DNA from: JANNSW01 sp031431235
Lineage (GTDB): Bacteria; Pseudomonadota; Alphaproteobacteria; Rhizobiales; Hyphomicrobiaceae
Length of the DNA: 16,651 nt
Reading direction: 5' to 3'
NCBI GenBank assembly: GCA_031431235.1
Contig: JANPDA010000326.1
Location: 1-16,651, forward strand
Position numbers and translations under genes: made by a program. Below the pieces are notes generated by a model. The model ran no database searches. It worked only from the letters and a program-made list of their open reading frames with translations, and was not told the origin of the DNA. Positions 1-5,610 of the stretch are shown here, piece by piece. Position 1 is the stretch's first letter. Each line of letters opens with the position of its first letter.

Positions 1-378
1 CGCCGGTCGCTATGGTCCGCACTGCGGACGCTCGTAAACGTCTCAGGCATGGAGACCGCGACTTCGGCTTGGGGTCAACCCCGACGTTTCCTCGCCTGCC
101 AGCGCGTAGGGCGGATTAGCTGCGCCGCCCTTCGCGGCGGAGCGTAATCCGCCATTGTGGAGCCTCTGTCCTCGAACCGGCGGGATACGGCCTGCGGCCT
201 ATCCCGCCCTACCTCCCGTCCAAGCCCGAAGATCTGCGCTCGTCAGCCGACGCGATTGGCCCCCAATCCGACACTCCCATCCCCTGCCGGCCTGCCTCCG
301 AGCAAATGTGGTATCAGCAACGACCGCCTGCCGGCATCTCGGACCTTGGTCGGGCTCATCGCGAGACCCGGCCAGCCC
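1..378. other. Gene-free left flank with a palindromic repeat
   Basis: I recognise no gene in this stretch. The open frames running through it continue as antisense frames of the minus-strand flavoprotein gene that ends at 379. It holds a short perfect palindrome at 15-29 (arms GTCCGCA and TGCGGAC around one base) and the larger palindromic element at 106-212, annotated separately. The remainder (213-378) shows nothing I can assign. The window edge could also hide the end of a gene lying to the left. Confidence 0.5.
106..212. repeat. Palindromic intergenic repeat (REP-like)
   Basis: The element begins GTAGGGCGGATTA (106-118) and ends TATCCCGCCCTAC (200-212), so its ends are near-perfect inverted repeats. 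It is made of two smaller hairpins. One has arms GGCGGATTA (110-118) and TAATCCGCC (145-153) and an inner GCGCCGC/GCGGCG stem. The other has arms GGCGGGATA (179-187) and TATCCCGCC (200-208) with an inner GGCC/GGCC stem. The GTAGGGCG start and CGCCCTAC end match the ends of the duplicated element at 6971-7209, so I read them as one family of non-coding palindromic repeats. Such elements are common between genes in Rhizobiales. A role in transcription termination or mRNA stability is possible but not shown. Confidence 0.7.
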
Positions 379-1089
379 TCAGCGCCAGACGCCCGGGAAG
401 CCCTTGTCCCCTTCGGCCCAGACCTGCTTAGGGCGCGGCGTGTCGATCTTGTAGTCGGTCGCCGTCATGTCGAACAGGCGCGTGCCCAGCTCGCGGGCGG
501 CGGCGATCGGATCGGAGGGGTCGCGCTTCACTTCCGCGCGGCGGTTGCCGATGCCGGTGACGACGCCGACGAAATCGTGGTGAAGGTAGCGCGACAGCTC
601 GGAGATCTGCTCGACGATGCCGAGCCTGGCGGCGAAGTTGGATTCTTCCGCCGACAGCAGCAGCGCCGACCGCTTGCCCATCAGGCCCTTCACCACGTCC
701 GCGGCATCCGGGCAGCTCTCCGACATGTGGCAGAAAATGCGGTCGATGAAGACCTTCAGCTGGCTCGAGATGCCATACCACCAGATCGGCGTTGCATAGA
801 CGACGGCCTCCGCCGGCAGATAGAGCTCCCGCAGCACCCGGCCGTGCTCGTCCTCGATGCTGCACGCGCCGTCCCCCTGCCGGCAGGACCGGCAGTCGCG
901 CAGAAAATGGCGCACATGCACGGGCAGATCGACCAGCACGGCGTTGTGCCCGGCGGCATTTGCGCCCTCGACGAGCGCGTCCGCGAGACAGCGCGAGTTG
1001 CCGTTGGGCCTGGGCGTCGAGCTCAGGACCAGAACCTTCCGGCCCGGATGCCCGCCCCAGCTCGGCAATAGATCGCCTGGTTCCGGCAT
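379..1089 (-). CDS. Flavodoxin-family NAD(P)H-dependent FMN reductase
   Basis: A 236-residue cytoplasmic flavoprotein of the NADPH-dependent FMN reductase / iron-sulfur-flavoprotein-like class, expected to bind FMN and reduce a quinone, flavin or other small acceptor with NAD(P)H. The phosphate-binding loop is visible near residues 23-33 (SSTPRPNGNSR). The class-typical flavin segment YATPIWWYGISSQLKVFIDR lies at 98-117. A Cys cluster (CRSCRQGDGAC, 66-76) sits where related proteins carry C-x2-C type motifs, but I cannot tell whether it binds metal. I chose the ATG at 1089 because GAGGAG lies 8 nt upstream and the conserved fold starts about 18 residues in. The frame stays open to 1422, but that extension is Arg-rich nonsense antisense to the next gene. 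The ARPP-1 gene lies 86 nt upstream on the same strand, so co-transcription is possible. The exact substrate is unknown. Confidence 0.85.
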   Translation of the reverse strand: MPEPGDLLPSWGGHPGRKVLVLSSTPRPNGNSRCLADALVEGANAAGHNAVLVDLPVHVRHFLRDCRSCRQGDGACSIEDEHGRVLRELYLPAEAVVYATPIWWYGISSQLKVFIDRIFCHMSESCPDAADVVKGLMGKRSALLLSAEESNFAARLGIVEQISELSRYLHHDFVGVVTGIGNRRAEVKRDPSDPIAAARELGTRLFDMTATDYKIDTPRPKQVWAEGDKGFPGVWR

Positions 1090-1175
1090 GGCTCGCACTC
1101 CTCTGTTTGGAGGCGACCGGTAGCGGTGGCCGCGCCGCCGGACAAGGCCCCGCGGCGCATGGAAGCTGCGCGAGC

Positions 1176-2207
1176 CTACTTGGCGAGAATGTTGCGATGG
1201 ACGAGGCCGCCGTCCGCGCGGCGCGTCTCGAACTGGTAGGCGACGTCGCCGTCGCGGGTCTCGAGCAGGATGCCCTGGGAAAGCTTCTGGGCGTCGGGCT
1301 TGCCGCTGCCGGCACCCGCGATGAAGGCCGCGACCGACACCGGCTCGGGTGCCGTCTCGACGGCCGCCGCTCCGCGCTTGCCGATCGCTTCCGTCACTGC
1401 GGCGGCGAGGCTCTTCTCCCACATCTTCCGGAACAGGCCATTCGATGGATAGATATCGGCGCTGTTGATCTCGCCATTGATCGCAAAGGCAAAGCCGATC
1501 ACGTCGTCATCGACCACGCCCACATCGTTCAAGGCCTTCACGAAATGCTCGCGCTCGTCGGCGAGCTTCTGGTTCTCGAGGGCGAGTTGCAGGCTCGTCG
1601 CCGATTCCTCCGAGGCGACCGCCACCGCGAGCTTGTCCGAGAGTGCCGCCTGGATCCCGGCGACGCTTTCCCATACCTTCTGCTGACGCTCGCTCGTGCC
1701 ACCGAGCCCGAGCGCGCCATCCTCCGGCTTGGCCGGCGCCTTCATCGCGAGCTTGGCCTCCTTGGAGGGCAATGCCGCGACTGAAGCTGCGAAAGTCGCT
1801 ACGTCCTCACCGCCCCGCGCCGACCAGCGGCCCTGCTCGACGCAGAATGCCGCGAGCGGAACGCGGCCCGACTTGGGCGCGAGCATGAGGCTCGACATCA
1901 CCACCCGATCCTGCTGTCCGCCTTTCACAATGTCGCCCGACTGCAGGAAGATTTCCTGATCGCTCGAGTTCTCGATCGCCAGCTCGTTGACGTCACCGGT
2001 CTCATGCACCGTCACGGCGCCCTTTTCCAGCGCTTCGGCGAGCGTCAGCGGCACCGGGCCCGCGTCGCTCGGGCCATGCAGCAGGTAGAGCGACAGGTTC
2101 GCGTGGGTGAACGGTCCGGAGATGCGGGGCTCGGCTGCCCCGACACCGCTCGTGACCGCAGCCAAGGCCAGCGACGCGACAGCCAACGTCATCAGATGAG
2201 AGCGCAT
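1176..2207 (-). CDS. Secreted ARPP-1 family domain protein
   Basis: A 343-residue protein with a Sec signal peptide (residues 1 to about 25, hydrophobic core LMTLAVASLALAAVTSGVGAA), so probably periplasmic. The mature part matches the ARPP-1 (DUF6569) family as I remember it: LTLAEALEKGAVTVHE (54-69), VNELAIENSSDQEIFLQSGD (73-92), VKGGQQDRVV (94-103) and PLAAFCVEQGRWS (117-129). The C-terminal half (about 150-343) is helical and less conserved. The biochemical role of ARPP-1 domains is not established, and I assign none. Four ATGs are clustered at the 5' end (2219, 2213, 2210, 2207). The only ribosome-binding sequence, GGAG, lies 6 nt before the ATG at 2207, which decides the start. It is downstream of the broken copper/cytochrome gene and upstream of the FMN reductase gene, all on the minus strand. 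Confidence 0.85.
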   Translation of the reverse strand: MRSHLMTLAVASLALAAVTSGVGAAEPRISGPFTHANLSLYLLHGPSDAGPVPLTLAEALEKGAVTVHETGDVNELAIENSSDQEIFLQSGDIVKGGQQDRVVMSSLMLAPKSGRVPLAAFCVEQGRWSARGGEDVATFAASVAALPSKEAKLAMKAPAKPEDGALGLGGTSERQQKVWESVAGIQAALSDKLAVAVASEESATSLQLALENQKLADEREHFVKALNDVGVVDDDVIGFAFAINGEINSADIYPSNGLFRKMWEKSLAAAVTEAIGKRGAAAVETAPEPVSVAAFIAGAGSGKPDAQKLSQGILLETRDGDVAYQFETRRADGGLVHRNILAK

Positions 2208-2308
2208 CATCATCTCCATTCTCGAGTTGCAGCAGCCGCGCGAGGACTTAGTCCGTGTCTGTGGCCGAACGCCGGAGGAATCATGGCGCAATCGCGAAGG
2301 GCTTGAAA

Positions 2309-2969
2309 TTACTCGTGGGTTCGGCCGGCTGCGAGGTCGGCCCCCTGTTGATCGAGCATTGCAGTCCGGCTCTCCAGATAGGAGATGAGGTCGTCGGCAT
2401 CGAGGCTCGTCAGACCGAGATCGGGCATCCGCACATTGGGAAAACGATGCATCAATGCCAGCGCGATCGGATCGTTGGCGAGCCGGACCTCCTCCGGCTT
2501 CATCATGAAACGCTGCAGCCAATCCCGCGGCCGGCGGAGGGTCACTCCGTAGAGATCAGGTCCGACGCGATCACCGGCTTTGATCGTATGACAGCTCGCA
2601 CAGAGCTTCCTGAAGAGGACCTGCCCCGGCGGCCCGTCGAGCCGGTAGCCTCGGCTCGATACCAGGTCTTGCTCGCCGGAAGCGACCTCGACCCGCCACT
2701 CGGGATCCATTGCACAGCGGGCTGCACGGCGTTCCGGTCGGCACGTCCGCGAAGGCGCTGCGGGCAAACGGGCTCAACCCGTTCTTCAAGGCGAGCGTGC
2801 CTGCCGCCGTGAAAATGCCCCAGCGGAACAGGTCGCGCCGGCTGATCTCACCCAACGAGAGCGCGCGAACGATCTCCGCGCGATTGCGTCGGGCGCGCTC
2901 GGCCTCGCGCTGGCGTGCAATGGAAGCGTCGTTCTCGAGGTACATTGGTTTTGCCCGCGCGCCAAACAC
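2309..2969 (-). pseudogene. Chimeric wreck: multicopper oxidase Tat signal joined out of frame to cytochrome c
   Basis: Two unrelated protein pieces meet here in different frames. Reading from 2945 (or GTG at 2969), the first 77 residues look like the N-terminus of a bacterial multicopper oxidase. They include a Tat signal (SRRDLF, residues 35-40, then WGIFTAAGTLALKNGLSPFA) and the typical ADVPTGTPxSPL segment. That frame then loses sense at about 2714. From 2710 to 2309, shifted by one base, follows a 133-residue cytochrome c domain: heme-binding CASCH (residues 37-41 counted from ATG 2710), and an axial Met in RMPDLGL (95). From memory it resembles the cytochrome domain found behind SCO-like proteins. 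The multicopper oxidase body (normally more than 400 residues) is missing. ATG 2710 has no ribosome-binding site and no signal peptide, so the heme domain is unlikely to be made usefully. I infer a deletion that fused two copper-protein genes. A one-base sequencing error in a real fusion gene is the alternative. Confidence 0.75.
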
Positions 2970-2979
2970 GCTCCATCCG

Positions 2980-3050
2980 CACAGATATTTTCTTTAAAAA
3001 CCCTCTGCTCGGTTGGTATTTCAAGTGAGATACTTGAAAGGATATCTGTG
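2980..3050. promoter_or_regulatory. Nested inverted repeats upstream of the cytochrome wreck
   Basis: An outer perfect 9-bp inverted repeat, CACAGATAT (2980-2988) and ATATCTGTG (3042-3050), encloses an inner perfect 8-bp one, TTTCAAGT (3019-3026) and ACTTGAAA (3032-3039), separated by 5 bases. The stretch is AT-rich compared with its surroundings and lies directly upstream of the minus-strand copper/cytochrome remnant, where a promoter is expected. The inner palindrome has the size and symmetry of an operator for a dimeric repressor. I cannot name the regulator. Confidence 0.5.
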
Positions 3051-3255
3051 TTTGTTGCGCGCTTACATTGCCGCCAACTGATCCACCAAATCAATGCCGA
3101 GGGCGTGGCGTAGTTAACTCGGCGCGCCCTCGAGGCGGCACGCGTCGCCGGCCAGCGGTTCAGCAAGTCCGTCGCGGAAAAGAGGCTTGCCATCGGCGAT
3201 GGGTGCGTGAACGCAGGAGCGGGTGGGATCGGAGTGCGCCAACGCGATCAGATCA
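3051..3255. other. Stretch with no recognisable gene
   Basis: No convincing coding region was found on either strand. A plus-strand frame starting at GTG 3049 stops after 22 codons and continues beyond the stop, in the same frame, with an Ala/Arg-rich helix-like stretch. I could not relate it to any family. It may be further debris of the rearrangements on both sides. Confidence 0.4.
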
Positions 3256-3346
3256 CGGCTTCCCGCGCCAGCTCACGCCATCAGAAATCCGACGCGATGC
3301 CGCCCTTCTCCCAGTCCCCGGTGCGGACCGGGTCGGGACCGGCGCG
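3256..3346 (-). pseudogene. Truncated extra copy of the DUF1674 gene 3' end
   Basis: On the minus strand this encodes GPDPVRTGDWEKGGIASDF and a stop (stop codon 3281-3283), which is nearly identical to the C-terminus of the intact DUF1674 protein at 4377-4580. Over the 66 bases starting at each stop codon the two copies differ at 6 positions, and the first 36 are identical. Similarity runs on for about 25 bases beyond the stop (from 3256 here, 4354 there). Upstream of the motif the reading frame no longer resembles the family (KLGLIISGRA), although it stays open to a GTG at 3394. The Tyr of the conserved RYGDWE is Thr here. I read it as a non-functional remnant bordering the toxin-antitoxin cassette. 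Confidence 0.75.
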
Positions 3347-3440
3347 GCCGCTGATGATGAGCCCGAGCTTGCCCGGCCGGGATCTTCGTTGCACCTCATG
3401 CGTTTCCGGTCCGACCTTTGCTGCTGGTCGCGGAGCGGAG

Positions 3441-3469
3441 TTGCATAAATTACATATTCAATGTATAAT
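3441..3469 (+). promoter_or_regulatory. Promoter and putative autoregulatory operator of the TA operon
   Basis: A sigma70-like promoter is visible: TTGCAT (3441-3446), a 17-base spacer and a perfect TATAAT (3464-3469), 17 nt before the antitoxin ATG. The spacer holds an inverted repeat, TACAT (3451-3455) and ATGTA (3461-3465), that overlaps the -10 box. This fits the usual autoregulation of type II modules by the antitoxin or the toxin-antitoxin complex. The region is AT-rich in a GC-rich background. Confidence 0.65.
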
Positions 3470-3486
3470 ACCCCCGAGGGCAAAGG

Positions 3487-3747
3487 ATGGACGACATGAT
3501 CAAGGTTTCGGCGAGCCAGTTCCAGCGCTCCCTCGGCAGCATCAGCGACAATGCGTTGCGCGAGGCGGTGGCGATTACCAAGCAGGGCCGCAACCATCTG
3601 GTGTTGCTGTCCTACGACGAGTATGCACGTCTGAAGCGCCGGGAGCGCAAGGTCGGCCTCGCTGGCGATCTGTCCGACGAGTGGCTCGACGCAGTGCGCA
3701 AGGCCGAAGTGCCGGCGGCGGCGCGCCGCAAAGCCTCGTCGAAGTAA
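3487..3747 (+). CDS. Phd/YefM-type antitoxin
   Basis: An 86-residue protein with the Phd/YefM N-terminal DNA-binding and dimerisation fold: IKVSASQFQRSLGSISDNA (5-23), then AITKQGRNHLVLLSYDEYARLKR (29-51), which matches the family's hallmark 'I T + G ... V L S Y D E Y'. The C-terminal tail (about 60-86, EWLDAVRKAEVPAAARRKA) is expected to be disordered until it binds the toxin. I start at ATG 3487, with GAGG 7 nt upstream. A second in-frame ATG at 3496 is possible. The stop is 4 nt before the toxin GTG, so the two are translationally coupled. Its role is to neutralise the toxin and repress the shared promoter at 3441-3469. Confidence 0.85.
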   Translation: MDDMIKVSASQFQRSLGSISDNALREAVAITKQGRNHLVLLSYDEYARLKRRERKVGLAGDLSDEWLDAVRKAEVPAAARRKASSK

Positions 3748-3751
3748 CCTC

Positions 3752-4192
3752 GTGCCGCTTCCCACGCCAACTCCAGGCCTTGTCATCCGCTACAGCTATC
3801 TCTGGCACAGCGAGTTTTCCGCCGGACGCGAGGAAGGCAGCAAGGATCGCCCCTGCGCGATCATCGCCACGGTGCGCACCAATGCCGACGGCGAGAATCG
3901 TGTTCTGGTTCTGCCGGTGACACACAGCTCCCCCACACGCGGGATCGCTGCTGTGGAGATACCGGCCACCATCAAACGCGACTTGAACCTCGATGCCGAT
4001 CGCTCCTGGATCGTGCTCGCCGAGTGGAACGAGTTCGTCTGGCCTGGTACCGATCTGCGCCCGGTGCCCAATGACGATGAGGGCAGCATCGCGCATGGAA
4101 CTCTGTCGCGCGGCTTCTTCGCGCGCGTTCGCGACGACTTCGTCGCCGCAGTCGAAGCTGGCCGGTCCAAGCGCGTGCCACGCACAGAGTAA
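3752..4192 (+). CDS. PemK/MazF-like toxin
   Basis: A 146-residue protein related to the PemK/MazF growth-inhibitor superfamily, whose characterised members cleave mRNA as endoribonucleases. Family-like features are the N-terminal GLVIRYSYLW (9-18), the RPCAIIA strand (33-39), VLVLPVTHS (51-59) and the AEWNEFVWPG block (90-99). It is somewhat longer than classical MazF (about 110 residues), and the C-terminal 40 residues are not typical of the core fold. Translation begins at GTG 3752, four bases after the antitoxin stop and without a good ribosome-binding site of its own, so output should depend on antitoxin translation. That is common in type II modules. Pairing a PemK-like toxin with a Phd-type antitoxin is a mixed combination. 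Activity is inferred from family only. Confidence 0.75.
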   Translation: MPLPTPTPGLVIRYSYLWHSEFSAGREEGSKDRPCAIIATVRTNADGENRVLVLPVTHSSPTRGIAAVEIPATIKRDLNLDADRSWIVLAEWNEFVWPGTDLRPVPNDDEGSIAHGTLSRGFFARVRDDFVAAVEAGRSKRVPRTE

Positions 4193-4376
4193 GCGCACCG
4201 ATGTTCTGCACCGGACTTTCGCCCCAGAAAGAGCAGTGCGGTTGTAACGCCCGCGTTGCTGGTGTGAAATTCGTGCTTTGCGCGACGCACAAGCGCGCTT
4301 TCCGCTGTCGGCTGCGACACCAAGGGCATCCCCGGCAGGAGGCCGCGCAAGCCCGGCTCCCCGCGCCGCCACGCCT

Positions 4377-4580
4377 TCAGAAATCCGACGCGATGCCGCC
4401 CTTCTCCCAGTCGCCGTAGCGCACCGGGTCGGGGCCGGTGCGTCCCACCTCGGGCACGCTGGGTGATTGCATCAGGTTGGCCTTGCGGCGGCGCTCCTCG
4501 GCCTCGGCCAGCGCACGGCGTGCAGCCGGCGGCAGGGCGCGCCCGACGCTTTCGCTCGGACGAATGACCTCCTCGTTCAT
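4377..4580 (-). CDS. DUF1674 protein, SDHAF4-like complex II assembly factor
   Basis: A 67-residue protein ending in the diagnostic DUF1674 motif GPDPVRYGDWEKGGIASDF (49-67). The family includes mitochondrial SDHAF4/Sdh8, which binds the flavinylated SdhA subunit during succinate dehydrogenase assembly, so a similar role in the cytoplasm is inferred. The N-terminal half is charged and probably disordered (RRALAEAEERRRKAN, 21-35), as usual for the family. The start at 4580 has a strong GGGAGG 5 nt upstream. It is transcribed divergently from htpX across an 88-bp AT-containing gap. The same neighbourhood (DUF1674, htpX, rsmB) is, from memory, common in Rhizobiales, so this is the native copy, not the fragment at 3256-3346. 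Confidence 0.85.
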   Translation of the reverse strand: MNEEVIRPSESVGRALPPAARRALAEAEERRRKANLMQSPSVPEVGRTGPDPVRYGDWEKGGIASDF

Positions 4581-4668
4581 GATCGCCTCCCAGATGGCCC
4601 TTCAATCGGCGGGGCTAACTCATATATAGATAGCTCGGTTCGAACGTAACCCAGACAGGCGTCCACGC
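4581..4668. promoter_or_regulatory. Divergent promoter region between DUF1674 and htpX
   Basis: This 88-bp gap holds the only AT-rich patch here (TATATAGATAG around 4623-4633) and a GGTTCGAAC sequence around 4637-4645. Both genes must start within or near it. On the minus strand TTACGT, 17 bases and TATATG could serve as a promoter, but the match is weak and I could not settle a plus-strand -35/-10 pair. Confidence 0.35.
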
Positions 4669-5610
4669 ATGCACTTCATCCGCACCGGTTTCCTCGTTCT
4701 CCTGCTCACCGCGCTTTTCATGGCCATCGGGCTCGTCGTCGGCGGGCAGACGGGCATGCTGATCGCGCTCGGGCTCGCGCTCGCGATCAACCTGTTCGCC
4801 TATTGGAACTCCGACAAGATGGTATTGCGGATGCAAGGGGCGGTGGAGACCGACGAGGCGTCCGCCCCCGAGCTGTTCGGCATCGTGCGCAGCCTCAGCC
4901 AGAACGCCGAGCTGCCGATGCCGCGCGTCTACATCATGCACAATCCCCAGCCCAATGCCTTTGCCACCGGCCGCAACCCGCAGAATGCCGCCGTCGCTGC
5001 GACGACCGGCCTGCTGGAGATGCTGACGAAGGAGGAGGTGACGGGCGTGATCGCCCACGAGCTCGCCCACGTCAAGAGCCGCGACACGCTCACCATGGCG
5101 ATGACCGCGACCATTGCGGGCGCGATCTCGATGCTCGCCAATTTCGGGCTGTGGTTCGGCGGCCGGCGCCAGTCGAGCCCGCTCGGACCGATCGGCGCGG
5201 TCGTCGTCATGCTCGCGGCCCCGTTCGCCGCGACCCTCGTGCAGATGGCGATCAGCCGCTCGCGGGAATACCACGCCGACGAGATCGGCGCGCAGATCTG
5301 TCAGCGTCCGCTGTGGCTGGCCTCCGCCCTGCAAAAGCTCGATGCGGCCCGCCAGCGGATCCGCAATCCGAATGCGGAGGCCAATCCCGCGCACGCCCAC
5401 CTCTTCATCGTCAACCCGCTGACGGGACGCGGCACCGACAGCCTCTTCACGACGCATCCCTCGATGGAGAACCGGGTGGCGCGCCTCCAGGAGATCGCCC
5501 GCGATTGGGGGCAGATCTCGGCCGACGGGCAGGTCGTCTACCGCGACGGGCAGGGCGGCCAGACCGCTCGGATCGAGGACGGCAGCCCCTGGGGCAAGCG
5601 TTCGACATGA
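4669..5610 (+). CDS. htpX: HtpX membrane zinc metalloprotease (M48)
   Basis: A 313-residue inner-membrane protease that degrades damaged or misfolded membrane proteins, alongside FtsH. Two hydrophobic segments open the protein (about 6-25 and 28-46). The zinc-binding HELAH is at 130-134, with the third ligand Glu200 in SREYHADEIGA (197-207). Two more hydrophobic stretches lie at about 141-163 and 174-193. NPQPNAFATGR (92-102), upstream of the active site, is a family signature. Length and layout fit full-length HtpX. The ATG at 4669 lacks a strong ribosome-binding site (AGGCG is the best), but no better start precedes the first membrane segment. The stop overlaps the rsmB start (ATGA, 5607-5610), so the two are translationally coupled. 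Confidence 0.95.
   Translation: MHFIRTGFLVLLLTALFMAIGLVVGGQTGMLIALGLALAINLFAYWNSDKMVLRMQGAVETDEASAPELFGIVRSLSQNAELPMPRVYIMHNPQPNAFATGRNPQNAAVAATTGLLEMLTKEEVTGVIAHELAHVKSRDTLTMAMTATIAGAISMLANFGLWFGGRRQSSPLGPIGAVVVMLAAPFAATLVQMAISRSREYHADEIGAQICQRPLWLASALQKLDAARQRIRNPNAEANPAHAHLFIVNPLTGRGTDSLFTTHPSMENRVARLQEIARDWGQISADGQVVYRDGQGGQTARIEDGSPWGKRST

Larger units (their letters stand above)
3256..4442. repeat. Imperfect direct repeats flanking the toxin-antitoxin cassette
   Basis: Repeat copies lie at 3256-3346 and 4354-4442, about 1.1 kb apart and in the same orientation. Both contain the last ~20 codons of DUF1674 plus some 3' flank. Everything between them (promoter, antitoxin, toxin, ~160 bp trailer) is the cassette. 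The roughly 90% identity between copies argues against a recent simple duplication. It suits recombination with DNA from a related genome, or an old duplication. Confidence 0.65.

Noticed and set aside
157..1071. Long plus-strand open frame at the left end
   Set aside because: It is antisense to the flavoprotein gene, whose motifs and ribosome-binding site are clear. The translation is Arg/Ala/Pro-rich without any recognisable domain, as expected from GC-rich shadow frames.
4803..5606. 268-codon N-terminal extension of rsmB
   Set aside because: It runs out of frame through htpX. The RsmB family begins near the ATG at 5607, which has the typical 4-nt coupling overlap.
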